NCBI GenBank assembly: GCA_003996215.1
Contig: QJPP01001943.1
Location: 186,001 to 250,000, forward strand
From: Jaltomata sinuosa
Taxonomy: Eukaryota > Streptophyta > Magnoliopsida > Solanales > Solanaceae
Length of the DNA: 64,000 nt
Direction of reading: 5' to 3'
In this document: positions 23,482 through 34,732 of the stretch, one piece after another
How positions within the stretch are numbered: position 1 is the stretch's first letter
How the letters are laid out: each line of letters begins with the position of its first letter
Made by a program: the position numbers and the translations under genes
The notes under the pieces: generated by a model
What the model was told of the DNA's origin: nothing
Seen by the model: only the letters and a program-made list of their open reading frames with translations
Databases searched by the model: none

Positions 23482-24506
23482 ATGGGTTCACCCTAGCCAA
23501 GAAGATTTTGCAAATTGGATACTTTTGGATGACCATGGAAAATGACTGTAGCAAGTTCGTACAAAAATGTCACAAGTGCTAGATCCACGGAGATTTGATT
23601 CGAGTACCACCTAGCGATCTTCATGCAATGAGTGCACCTTGGCCTTTTGTAGCCTGGGGCATGGATGTCATTGGTCCCGTCGAGCCGTCTTCCTCGAATG
23701 AACATAGATTCATTTTTGTAGCTATGGATTACTTCACCAAGTGGGTTGAAGCTGATTCTTACAAGTCTGTGACCAAGAAGGTTGTAGCCGACTTTATTAA
23801 AAACAACCTAATCTGTCGATTCGGGATTCCCGAATCAATTATTACCGACAACGGAACAAATCTGAACAGCCACTTAATGAAAGAAATATGTGAGCAATTC
23901 AAGATCACTCACTGTAATTCAACCGCATACCGGCCACAAATGAATGGAGATGTGGATGCCTCCAACAAGAATATCAAGAAGATCTTGAGAAAAATGGTCG
24001 ACCATCACCGATCTTGGCACGAGATGTTGCCTTATGCTTTATTGGGATACCGGACGACCGTCAGGACTTCGACTGGGGCGACCCCTTATATGTTGGTGTA
24101 TGGGTTGGAAGAAGTGATACCTGCAGAAGTTGAAATACCATCTCTTAGGATCATTCGATAAGCCGAACTGAACAATGAAGAATGGGTTCGTGCCCATCAC
24201 GAGCAACTCATGTTGATTGATGAGAAAAGGATGAGTGTTACATGCCATGGTCAGTTGTACTAGCATAGAATGATTCGTGCATTCAACAAAAGAGTGAGAG
24301 CTCACATGTTTGCCATAGGACAACTGGTTCTCAAGCGCATTTTTCCCCACCAGGAGGAATACAAAGGAAATTTTGCACCCAATTGGCAAGGCCCGTATGT
24401 CATCCAGAAAGTGTTATCCGGAGGAGCTCTAATCCTATCAGAAATGGACCGTCAAGTGTGGACCAAACCGATCAATTCCGATGCTGTGAAGAGATACTTT
24501 GTTTAG
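23482..24506 (+). pseudogene. Ogre integrase, degenerate
   Basis: In the third reading frame of the window, one base out of register with RT. Part of the zinc region is seen (KCHKC near 23569). The core contains WGMDVIGPVEPSSSNEHRF (first catalytic Asp) and IITDNGTNLNS (second Asp). Where the catalytic Glu belongs, the sequence reads NGDVDASNKN, so Glu is replaced by Asp (23955-23957). The C-terminal part (FAPNWQGPYVIQKVLSGGAL) ends at TAG 24504-24506. Three stops interrupt it. No chromodomain follows, as expected for Tat elements. Confidence 0.9.
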
Positions 24507-24604
24507 GGATAGTTTTCCTTTAATTTCCTTTCCCTATAATCACATTTCATGATTGTAATCATTTTATTCCTTGTAATAGCTTAGAACATCCCTATCCTCC
24601 TCCT

Positions 24605-24650
24605 GAACTACATTTGACCTGAATTCTCAAGAATGAGAAACGTAGGCGGC
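24605..24650 (+). other. Hairpin motif, copy 2
   Basis: CTAC...GTAG outer stem, with TTCTCA-AGAA-TGAGAA as the inner stem. It lies about 100 bases after the integrase stop. Confidence 0.65.
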
Positions 24651-24709
24651 CTGTGTCGACCTCAGTCACCCCATTAGTTATTTCCAACATTCTCCCACTT
24701 CAAGTGTGG

Positions 24710-24755
24710 GAACTACGTTTGACCTGATTCCTGCCCCAACGGGATACGTAGGCAC
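24710..24755 (+). other. Hairpin motif, copy 3
   Basis: The outer stem CTACGT/ACGTAG is intact. The inner stem is different in sequence (ATTCC against GGGAT, one wobble) yet still pairs. Confidence 0.65.
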
Positions 24756-24785
24756 CACAACGGTTCGGTCATATCACCCCAGGAA

Positions 24786-24966
24786 ATGGAAACTGGGGCA
24801 GAATATTTGAGAAAGGAATCTCAAAAATTCATAAGATGAAGGTCGTTGTCAACAAGACAAGAGGATGCTTGTAGATACATAAATGCCACAATGGTTCATC
24901 TGTATCGCCCAGAAAATGGAAACTGGGGCAGAATTTTTGAGAAAGGAATCTCAAAAATTCAGAAGA
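24786..24966 (+). repeat. Direct duplication in the Ogre 3' region
   Basis: A block beginning GGAAACTGGGGCAGAAT and containing GAGAAAGGAATCTCAAAAATTC occurs at 24786-24834 and 24916-24965. A third, weaker version (AACTGGGGAATTTG...GAGAAGGATCTCAAAATTTC) is near 25110. Period is about 130 bp. Confidence 0.75.
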
Positions 24967-26075
24967 CAAAGAGCGTTAGACTTCGAAGAGTTCCCCAGCA
25001 AGAATACAGAATATGCCGAAGAGCAACCAAGGTGAATATCGAGAAAGAATCTCATAATACCCACAAAGTCTCAAGTCTCTTGCCAATGGAATAAGATTCT
25101 CTGTGAAGCCTTTAACTGGGGAATTTGTTTTGAGAAGGATCTCAAAATTTCCGCCAAGCTTCATTCAAGAATTCAACATTAAGCTTCGAGGAATTCCCAA
25201 GCACCGAAAGATCAGAGTCTACTTCAAAGAAATCCCAAGCCCTCTATGGATTTATCCCCGACTGTGATAGATTTCTTGAAAATCATCTTTCAAGTTCCCA
25301 AGCTAGGATGACGAAAAACTCCTTAGTCCGCCAGTAGTATGTCAGAAATGTCAAGACCTCGAGTAAAGGACGTTCGTTAAACTAGTACATGATATGACAG
25401 GCAGAGATATTTCCAAAACATCTCCTTTTTTAAACTCTTTGTTTTCCAAAGAACTTGTTTGAAAAATATTTACAAAGATTAGTTTTACTCCTTTAATGTG
25501 ATTTTGTCTTATGTATACCTTGGTCCGGGGAGAGTCGAGGGTGACAAGTACCCGAGATTGTAAAGCATACGGAGAAGACAGAACCAGGAGCAGAAGATCG
25601 AAGGAGGTCAACACAGGCCAGTTTCGACAAAACTAACAATTTTTCTGTGGATGCAGGTTGTCCCCAAAAGTATATCAGAAAGTGGTCTCGCATTATCCAA
25701 CGCATTCAAAGAAACGCAATGAGACCAAATGATTTAAAATTTGGCGAGAAAAGCCCAAAACAGCAGGAAGAGGCCAAAGGGGTAAAAGTCCCTAAAGCGG
25801 ATGAATTTGTCTGGTATTTCACATAAACTACCAGATAAAGAGAACCCGACAACGTTCTTAAGTCCCCAAAGGGATCAAGATATTTTGGTCAGATTCAAAT
25901 TGGGGTCACCAAAAAAAGAGCAACAACACTCTCCACCAATGCCTGGTAAGACAGGGATCACCCCGAACAAACAATGTTCAAAAATGGTATTTATGGCTGT
26001 CCCTGAAAGCAGGTACACACAAAAGAGTCAACGCCAGACCAAAGGTGATGTTTTCTATGACTACCCTATGGGAAA

Positions 26076-26270
26076 TTGCATCATACATCACTACATGGCA
26101 TCACATTCTTGCACTCATATTGCACCATGACACATTACATCATGTTGCATTGCATCACATTGCATCATATTGCATCACATGGCATAGCATTGTGTAGCAA
26201 TCATATTATGACATATCGCATTGCATCATATTATATTATATTGTATCGTATTGTATGACATCATATCGCA
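26076..26270 (+). repeat. Degenerate TTGCATCATA short tandem repeat
   Basis: A run of 9-11 bp units such as TTGCATCACA, TTGCATCATA and ATATTGTATCG. The reading frames seen across it are products of the repeat. Confidence 0.75.
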
Positions 26271-26277
26271 GGGTATT

Positions 26278-26462
26278 TCATATTTGCATGCCGAGAGGGC
26301 CATTCATATTCACATGCCGAGAGGGCCATTCATATTTTTATGCCGAGAGGGCCATGTCAAGAGGACCATGCCGAGAGGGCCGTTCATATTTTCATGCCGA
26401 GAAGTCCATGTCAAGAGGACCATGCCGAGAGGGCCATTCATATTTGCATGTCAAGAAGACCA
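26278..26462 (+). repeat. GCCGAGAGGGCC tandem repeats
   Basis: Six ATGCCGAGAGG/AAG units alternate with ATGTCAAGAGGACC units and TTCATATTT spacers, giving nested periods of about 28 and 57 bp. G-rich against an AT-rich background. Confidence 0.8.
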
Positions 26463-26585
26463 TCATCATCATATATCACAGACACACATACCCTGCGAAG
26501 ATTATGTCCCTCTTCCAGCTGGCTTCAAAGAGGATGACATTCATTAGGCGTTCCCAAGTCGCACTAGCTGCGCATGATCGACCTC

Positions 26586-26810
26586 AGCATGCTTATATCA
26601 ATAATTACGTGAGACGAAAGGGTCCGACGTTGAGGATATCATTATCATCATTCATTATGCCAAATTCGGCATGCATCATGCTTATATCCAAAATTACGTG
26701 AGGCAAAAGATTCTGACGTTGAGGATATCATTATTATTTATTATGCCAAGTTTGGCATCCAACATATTTATGTCCCATATTGCGTAAGGTAGAGGAGTCT
26801 GACGTCAAGG
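26586..26810 (+). repeat. Three direct copies of an approximately 100-bp unit
   Basis: Each unit has CATGCTTATATC...ATTACGTGAGRC, then GACGTTGAGGATATCATTAT, then ATTATGCCAA(A/G)TT(C/T)GGCAT. The third copy is divergent (CATATTTATGTCC, TTGCGTAAGG, GACGTCAAGGATAT). Confidence 0.7.
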
Positions 26811-26934
26811 ATATTTTATGCACCTTTATTCGAAAGCATCAATCACCAGAAGATGTTGTTATATACCACCTGCCATCAAGGTTTAAAGCTTATTCTCTGA
26901 GGGATACATGTAAGTCGTCTCTACCCAAATCGGA

Positions 26935-27490
26935 CGATGAATTAGATTTTCCAACATTCAAAGGTCAAAGGTCGTCTATAAGTCACAACGATATCTAAAA
27001 CCGAATAGTGTACAAGATTTCCCAAAACTCGACAGAACTAAGAGATATCTGTAAGACGCAATGATATATGAAACTAAATAGTGTGCAAGATCACCTAAAG
27101 ATTGAAAGTCCGAAGGTAATGCGTAAGTCACAACAATATCCAAAATTTGGTAAAGTGCAAGACTACCAAAAATGGATGGTCCTAGGGTTATCTATAAGCC
27201 GCGACATATCCACATTGATATTGTGCAGGACTACCCAAAGGCTAGTAATTCGAGGTAAATTTGTAAGTCGCGTCACGTCCAAGATCTAATAAAAGTGCAG
27301 GATTACCCAAAAAACTGGCAATTCAAAGGATATCTATAAGCTGCCTCTATCCAAAGTCGAATAATGTGCTAGATTACTCAAAAGCTGGCGAATTAAAGGC
27401 ATCTGTAAGACGCCTCTATCCAAAGTCTGATGATACGCTAGATTACCTAAAGCCTGACAATCCAAAGAATATCTATTAGTCGTGTCGATG
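26935..27490 (+). repeat. Array of about 64-bp tandem repeats
   Basis: Roughly eight diverged units with the order: ATCTGTAAG(T/A)CGC, TATCCAAA, CG(A)ATAGTGTGCAAGA, CTACCCAAA(A/G). Period varies from about 60 to 75 bp. Arrays like this in the 3' region are known for Ogre elements. Confidence 0.75.
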
Positions 27491-28286
27491 CGGAAGATAC
27501 ACGAGATTTACCCCAAAGACATATGCAGAAGGCCACTGCCAAAAGCCAAGAAGGCTATCGCATTCAAGAGAATGCCCTTAAACAATCAAGAAGGTCGTTA
27601 TCATTCAAAAATTACTACACAAGCAATCTTATCCGATAGCCAAGAAGGCTATCATGTTTGACTTTCATGTAAGCGGCCATTTCCTAAAATAGAGATAGGA
27701 AAGGACGTCATCTTCCTCAAGAAACAACAGATAAAGGAAAATGAGGTACGAAGCTATCTCTCCTTGATGAATTCTGTTACTACTAACCATTTGGTTTCGA
27801 GATATTGTCGAGAGCATCCGAGAAGGATGAAATTCTCAAAGCAAAACTACAGGTGCGGACTACACCAAAAAAAAAAAAAGGGACGCATCACAACGTGGAA
27901 CTTTTTCTTAGCAGTAATTGTGACACAGTTTGGAGAGGGATATCAAACTCTTTGGACACAAACTGAGGAACAACTCACCACTGTCATCAAACCACACCCC
28001 TATTAGAAGGCATGTGGGTATTTCCTATCTTTGGGTATTAGTTTCGCATCCAGGGTATTTTCTGAACTCACGCTGGAAGCAAATTTCCTTTTTTTCAAAT
28101 CTGGTGGATGATCACCTCGAGCTTTGGAAATTATGTCCAGGTAAAATCTTACTTATGGGTGTGAAATGCACCACATTCATAGTTGAGAGGTTACAAGCCT
28201 CTTTTCTATAGCTCAACTTATTCGTCACTCATCCCGAGCCAAAGGTCGTCTTAACATAAAGATTACTTTTTTCCACCGATTGAGTC

Positions 28287-28330
28287 GAACTACAAGCAGC
28301 CTGATTCCCTGAGTCCTGGGATATGTAGGG
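28287..28330 (+). other. Hairpin motif, copy 4
   Basis: The outer stem is CTACA/TGTAG, changed on both sides relative to CTACGT/ACGTAG so pairing is kept. The inner stem is TCCC/GGGA. Confidence 0.6.
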
Positions 28331-28463
28331 GCTCTATGATGAAAACTTGGTTGCATTCCTAAGTCCCCCCAATCCTCCTACTCCCCAGCTTTTTGGTCTC
28401 TCTGTACACTTAAACTGGGAAAGTTTGGAATTCCTCAAAAATCATGCGTAAAATCAAACATCT

Positions 28464-28510
28464 TGAACTACAAGTGGCCTGAATTCTCATGTAACCTGAG
28501 ATATGTAGGA
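28464..28510 (+). other. Hairpin motif, copy 5
   Basis: Outer stem CTACA/TGTAG, inner stem TCTCA/TGAGA with a longer loop than in copy 1. It lies about 150 bases before the 3' LTR. Confidence 0.65.
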
Positions 28511-28648
28511 AACTCAATACCTGAGTTTGGCCATGATTCCTTGAAATTCATGCTAAAACCAACCACCTCTCGAGGATGGACTTGTGGTCGGAAAAAAATT
28601 GGGAACGTCAAATCCCTTTGCCCAGGGTTCATTACACTCACCCTTCAC

Positions 28649-28664
28649 CAAAGGGAGGGGTAGC
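28649..28664 (+). promoter_or_regulatory. Polypurine tract of the Ogre element
   Basis: CAAAGGGAGGGGTAGC immediately before the 3' LTR start at 28665. It would prime plus-strand DNA synthesis. Confidence 0.8.
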
Positions 28665-31600
28665 TGTTGACAACCAATTTTTACCCGCCACATTACGAAT
28701 TAATCTTGAGCCTTTTGAATTTTAAACAATTTTTGAAATAATTGTTTTGTAAAAAGGGATAAAATATTTTTCAAGTTAGCTTTATAATAGTCTTGAGTAA
28801 CAATTTACATCTTTCATATTTAATTTTGTGGGATTTATATAAGTTTACTTAAAGAAGTATTTTAGAGTTTAATTTCACAAGAAAATCCTTTTAAGAAATT
28901 AAACGCTTGATTTTTCTCCAAATTATTTCAAATTAGAGATTAATTGAATAACTAATTTCATAATTTGTTTAAATAGGTAATTATGTGTTAAAAATAATCT
29001 TTATTTCAATTTTTTTAAATCATTAAAGCTCGAGGTTAATTGTAATTAGTTCATTTTATTCCTATTCTAGCCTAAATCCCTAAATCTTTTAAAATCTAGC
29101 CGAATTCCATCAATTTACTTTCAATTTGGCTATGTCCTTAACCTTTTGGCCACATTTTGCAAATGTGGCCATCAATTAAATACCCTTATAACCCCCTTAA
29201 TATTTCAGCTGTTTGGGCCCCAAAAATCCCGACCCGCTTAGCCCAATTCCCTTTTAATTGCCCCAGCCCACTCCAAAACCCCCTAACCCGCTTAATACCC
29301 GACCCAACCGGCCCAATTCCCTTTTCTCCACCTTATCACACCTCTACTCTTCTCTTTCTCTCTCAAATATAACCAAACAGACCCCTCGCTCACCTTCTTC
29401 TTCTCTCCACTCTCTCAAACCCTAGCCACCCCTTTCTCCTTCTCTTCTTTCTCTGATGTGTTATCTCTCCTGGTTGTATGAAGCAATGCGCTTCGTACAA
29501 CACCTCAGCAATCCAGTACGCCGCCCCCCGTCCTTCCCCTTTTGTCGTTCTCCAAAACGAAAACCCTAACCCCATTAACAAATTCAACGCTGCTCACATC
29601 CTCACCATCCCTAAACCCCTCTAACGTTTCCATTTCCAGTCCATTTTTCTCCGTCAAAAGGTGCGCTGGCAAGTCTAGAGGATTCTAGAACCCACCAGGT
29701 GTCACCCCCCTCTGCGAAATCCGTAAAACTTGTACAATTTTGTACAAGTTGTTGCTGTGAACGTTGCTCCAACTGAGGAATTTGAATTCCTTAGCAAAAT
29801 CCCCAAAAAAACCCCTCTTGTTTCCCCCCCCCCATTTTCACCCGAAATTCCCTATAAATACCTCCCCCCTAGCTGCATGTTAAGTAGCTAATTTTGGGGG
29901 AAAATTGGGGGTTCTGGAGAATCGTTTCTCTAACCTCACGAAACTAGTCAGCTGTTGGGGAAGAAAACACTAAGAAATTCGAATTCTAAATGGGGCTGAT
30001 ATTAATCTGGTGGTGGTAAGGCTTTCCGGTGAAGTTTGAGGTCCAAGTTGCTGCCCTAAAAAAGGTAAACCCCTTACCCTCTTCCCTTTACTGTTTTATT
30101 TTCATTTTTGCATTATGAAGCTTAAATCTTGGTGAAATCTGAGTTCTGGTCTTGTTTGTTAGTTTTAAAGATATGTGTTTGAAGTTTAGACTGTTATTAT
30201 GATTTTGAGTAGAAATTTCTTATTATAAGCATGATGTTTCACTGACTGTGTTTAATTTATGAAGATAGTAGGTGTAAGTATAAGTTTGTAGTCTAGTTTG
30301 TTGCTAAATGATGTGAAATCTACCCTGTTTTGTCTATAAAAATCTTGATTTTTTCTCTCGTTTGTTTCCCAACCCCCCTTGCCATAATCACACCCCCTAT
30401 TGTGTCTATTGGTTTCTGTCTAAATCTGCTAAGCTTTAGTGTTGTTCTCTCATGACCTTTTATTCTAAGTCTTCCTTGAAGAATCTCATAGTTCCATTAA
30501 TTTTGGTCGACTTGTGTAATCTAAGAGCTATGAACATGAGTATGAACCTATTATTAGGACTTAAGTTTTGTTTTGGTTCATGAAATGCATGACAGTTCCT
30601 TTTATTCTAAATCTCTTTGGGTTTTGCCTGTTGAATATGTTCTCTTCTTTTCCCTTTACTTTTTTTTTATCTATGTGTGGTAGCCACTTATGAACCTGAA
30701 CTGTTAATGTCATTTTCTTACACTTAGGATGATGTTTAGGTTAGCTTGAGTGCTGATAAGTTCTACTGCTTCTTGTTTGGATTTATATGACATACATGAA
30801 TTTTATACTTGTTTACTAATGTTCAACCCCTTACCGTTTCCCTTGTTTTCCTCAATTTGGTAGAGATCCTGCTCTCCCCTTCCTTTTCTCCTTCACTGTC
30901 TTACCTAGATGATCTTATGCATTAGAATTGATTAAGTTATGGTGTCATTCACTTATGTTTAAAGTTATTATGTGTATTAATCTCTGAACATTGTGACCTG
31001 TTAAAAGCTTCATGACTTCTATATAATTCTTTGTTTGTGACATGAAAATGCTATAAGCTTAGACTTGCTGTTAGAATGGTTATCATTGTTCAACTCTCGT
31101 CTCTTTTTCCCCTGATTTCCCTATCTTCTACCATGTTCCCTTCCCCTTTTCCTTTAGTGATTTGATCATGCTATTATGACTATATGTGATCCTATTAACC
31201 ATGGATTAGAATTTTCTTAAGCCTAAGTCTTAAAATCTGAACTCTGTTTTGTTGTGTGTGAAAGTTCTGTTATGATTAGGAGCTAGAGGTGAGGCATGTC
31301 CCCTCATGGCATGATCCTCACCCCTGTAGGTTCCTCTGTTTCATCTTCATCAAGATATTTACTTCACTTCCTGCTTTGTATATCACATGTATGGACTGTG
31401 AAATGATTTTGGTCTTTACCATGATAACAACCTTCTTATATATCCATCCCTTGTACTCTCATGTGACTTTCAACTAGTTACACTAGCAATTGATGTCTAA
31501 AATTTGTCTATCTTTCTTGTTTTCTTCTAATTTATTTTCATTTGGTGATATGTGATATTGAAGTAAATCTTCCCTGTTGAATGAACTGCGCTACTTTCAT

Positions 31601-32922
31601 GATCATAGAAGTCTTTTATGTGACTCAAGTTTGTATTTTAGCATGTTACACTCCCAAGCCTAGACATTAAGAATGGTTAAATGTGTTGAGTATATGACTT
31701 GTGCCTCTGTGATACCATTTCTCTTCAAATTTGTGCATCTGAGTATACATGCTTTGTTTAAATCGACCTCTTATCCCTTTTGAGTTCTGGAAAAAGGAAC
31801 GACCTTTATGAGTCTTTGTTAAAATTTGAAGTCTTGTAAGTACATGTCTTAGGTGATAAAAATTGTGATTTTATTATCTAAATATCCTTGTTTCATATAT
31901 TTTAACTCTGTATGAATCCCTGTGTGTATTGGTAAAAAAAATTTTAAGTATGAAATTTGTATAGTGCTTAATTACTCTTACTTAACTTATTTAAATTATG
32001 TGCTAATCCTTATTTTCTTTACTTTCTATGCATAAAAATCTGGTGGAGTCCAATTGGACTCCCAAAATTCTCCTGCATCTTCTAGTTGGTCTTAGCCCAA
32101 CACTGTCCGTTGGTCCAGCATGAATAAGCCCCAAAAGGGTTGAGTTATTGAAGACAGAAGCAGCAGCAGCCGAAGGAAAACTGGCCAAGCCCATGAGATT
32201 CAGCAGCAGCAGTAGCCCAAAGGGCTAAAAGATGAAAAGTGGACTAAGTCCAAAGTGAAAACGGCGGTGGGCCTAAAGAGGGACCACACACTAGTATTAG
32301 GACAGGATTAACATATTTTAATTATGTTTTCTTGTTACTTAGTTGATTAGTTTAATTGTATAATTTGGACCGACTTGGTAAAACTTAGCTAAATTATCCC
32401 CAAATAAAATCAAAATTTCTGTTTAAATATTTTTTTATGTTAATTACTGTTGTTCTTTAAATGTCAACTCTTTTTTCCCTATGTATAAAAATGAACTCTT
32501 CCATATATTGTCTTTTATAAAATGACTTTTTCGTAACTATCTTCTTTAAAATCAATTCTTTCTAAAAACAAAACGTTTTCATACAAAAATCAATCCCTTT
32601 TCAAAAGTTAGTAAACAAGTTAGTTTTTTCAAAAAAGCCCGAGCAACCGCGAGTTAGCGGATACTCTTGGTGCTTTAACGCCCTTCCAAGAGTATTAACT
32701 TGAACCCTTACCATTAATCTCTTAACTTTCGAAACCTTTATCTGTTTTGGGGTTTTAAAAGTTCTTATAAGTTTTTCTTAGTTTTTACTTTATAAAAACT
32801 AAGTGGCGACTCTTGCTTTTTATTGAGAACGTTTTGGAACTTTAATTAGATTTTCGAAACGAATTTTTCAATAAACAAGTCACTTTTTTTCTTCACGTCC
32901 TTACCCGAAAAGGATCAAAACA
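28665..32922 (+). repeat. 3' LTR of the Ogre element, full length
   Basis: 4258 bp from TGTTGACAACC to GGATCAAAACA. It has TATA at 29853-29860 and retains the 1.66-kb segment missing from the 5' LTR (about 30559-32224). No reading frame in it is convincing. Its last 700 bp match the 5' LTR closely. Confidence 0.92.
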
Positions 32923-32927
32923 AGTAT

Positions 32928-33255
32928 AGTCTAGTAGTTGTTCCTCTAATTTGAGCTCCTAAAGTTGGCTTATAAGCATCTTTTCTTCCTCACACAACTC
33001 ATAACTAAATTATTGGGCGTCAAACTTAGCAACCTTTTCACTCAACTCATAATTTAAGTTGTGAATTTTCAAACTGAACTTTTCAAACTCATCAAGGAAC
33101 TCTATTCTTTCTTTTAAGTGCTCTACAAACATATATTTCAAGTTCTTATAGGGACCCTCATATAAAGCTAATAATAATTTCGTGCAAGGATCCACATTAT
33201 CAAAAACACAAGAATTACAAGAACACATATCACTGCCTACTTTTTCAAATGTCAT
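32928..33255 (-). pseudogene. Orphan ORF, N-terminal part (copy in internal 1)
   Basis: Minus-strand frame starting MTFEKVGSDMCSCNSCVFDN at 33255 and matching residues 1 to about 108 of the intact ORF at 36518-37279. A TAA replaces Gln about 81 codons in (AFDAQQF in the intact copy, KFDAQ-stop-F here). The rest continues at 10526 on the other side of the Ogre insertion. Confidence 0.85.
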
Positions 33256-33377
33256 CTCAAGAAGAGTAGTAAAACAATATTAAAAAAAATTAATAAAAAT
33301 AATAATAAAGTCTACAAATAAAAATAAACACTAATGACAATTTCTAAACCATATTCCCCGTCAATGGTGCCAAAATT
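33256..33377 (-). promoter_or_regulatory. Leader and primer site of internal region 1
   Basis: The primer site at 33355-33372 reads TGGCACCATTGACGGGGA on the minus strand, two changes from the tRNA-Asp complement TGGCGCCGTTGCCGGGGA or three counting the A/C change. It is five bases from LTR B. The remaining leader is AT-rich. Confidence 0.75.
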
Positions 33378-34732
33378 TGATATGCCCAAATTACACCTCC
33401 AAAAGAAGTATAAAGCGGTCGTTGTCAAATATAGAACCTAATTGAGGATAGGGTCGATCCCACGAGGAATATGGAAGAAATACGTCATTGTGAATATTTA
33501 ATCGTTCGTCTTTACTTAAAGGGGGGTTTTATGTATCTGAAGTAAAGGTAGGAATTATTAACAATTTAATATTTAATTGTATTCGAAGAATTAAAAGTAA
33601 CTAGGACTGTGTTCACCATGATTTCATAACTTAGGAGATATACGCAATTAATGATCTATTCTGGTACTTAACATGCAAGATCGGTAAGTTAGGTTCACCT
33701 AAATCCTTGGTCCGACAGATAGATGAATTTCACTACACGCCTTGGTCCGGCCATGGGTGTATGATTTACTAACCCTTACCCTGGATCCCAGATTAGCTAT
33801 TCCTGGACAAGGTCAAGCTATTAGATGAGGGTTGGTAGCCTCAAATCTCCGTTGTTAAATAATCTTTTTCCCATCCGTTACCTCCTTGATCCGACAAGTA
33901 AGAATAAGGCGAGTTCTAACGTTTGCAACCGTTAAAAAGCAATCAAAATGAAGGGAAGAACAATACATGCATAAACACCGCCCTAGAATCATTAACTGTT
34001 TAACCTACGTTTGTTAATTCATCATAGTTCCCACAATTCTAGTTATGATATTTAGCTACTCATGCTTTGCAAGAATCATAGAATAATACATAATAAAAGA
34101 CTTACTTGTATTAATCATGAAAATTACCTCAAAGTAGAAAAATATATAATTCAAGAACACAAATACATAATAAAGGAGAAGAATAGAATAAATCAAAATT
34201 CTCCGGCCTCCACGACGATTCTTAGCTATTCTTAGCTTACAAAGAAAAAAAATAAAAAGTATATCGATTCCCTCAAAAAAATTATTCTTATGGACTATTT
34301 ATAAATAAAGAAAAAGCCTCAAATAAAATAACTGAATCTAAAATGAATTGGAAAATCAAAACTCAATTAAATTGGGTTTCCAAAACACGCCGCCTTCACG
34401 TTCTGTAGGTTCCGCTTTAAATGGTCCAGTGTGCTTTAGATGCTGCCACGTGGCAGTATTCTTCAAATTGAATTACAACTTTATGTCTGCTCCTTTATAT
34501 ATTATTATATTAAATTTAATCCATTAAGTTGCCTGCTTGATTTCCTTCTGTGATTTTTCGTTTTTAATTAGTTTCTTCCCCAAATTTCGTCAATTCTTCA
34601 CTATTTTAATCTTACACATGAAATGCCCAATATAAGAATAATTCATAAAATCAATGCTCAAAAAATGATAACAAAAATATTACATATGAGGTAAATAATG
34701 ATTAAATATAGGTATTTTTTTGTCTCACATCA
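33378..34732 (-). repeat. LTR B, shared middle LTR of the complex
   Basis: 1355 bp, uninterrupted. It starts on the minus strand with TGATGTGAGAC at 34732 and ends GGGCATATCA at 33378. It acts as 5' LTR for internal region 1 and 3' LTR for internal region 2. No target duplication lies beside it: one side is a polypurine tract, the other a primer site. It provides the empty-site reference for the Helitron and MITE in LTR A. Confidence 0.9.

Larger units (their letters stand above)
24507..28664 (+). other. Ogre 3' untranslated region, repeat-rich
   Basis: A 4.2-kb stretch without supported coding. It carries, in order: two hairpin-motif copies (24605, 24710), a duplicated block around GGAAACTGGGGCAGAAT (24786 and 24916), a degenerate TTGCATCATA array (26076-26270), GCCGAGAGGGCC repeats (26278-26462), three copies of a block of about 100 bp (26586-26810), a long array of about 64-bp units (26935-27490), two more hairpin-motif copies (28287, 28464) and the polypurine tract. 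Confidence 0.8.
10527..32922 (+). mobile_element. Ogre/Tat-lineage Ty3/Gypsy retrotransposon, 22.4 kb
   Basis: The ends are TGTTGAC and CAAAACA, with target duplication AGTAT at 10522-10526 and 32923-32927. Order: 5' LTR, primer site, ORF1, an extra ORF, gag-protease, probable intron, RT, RNase H, second (archaeal-type) RNase H, integrase, a 4.1-kb 3' region with several tandem-repeat arrays, and 3' LTR. Size, an ORF before gag, the dual RNase H, the intron position and the repetitive 3' region are known traits of Ogre elements. All reading frames are broken. It interrupts internal region 1 of the three-LTR complex and is therefore younger than it. Confidence 0.93.

Noticed and set aside
26221..26701. 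Overlapping frames with repeated PRGPFIF motifs
   Set aside because: They translate the GCCGAGAGGGCC tandem repeat in all frames; no ATG-started frame is favoured.
31289..31477. Possible small host gene in the Ogre 3' LTR
   Set aside because: Short frame in LTR DNA without homologue in the 5' LTR (deleted there), no start context or domain.
32003..32194. Minus-strand frame with Ala-rich segment in the Ogre 3' LTR
   Set aside because: Arises from a CAG-rich stretch (32160-32215) and is antisense to the LTR; no sign of coding.
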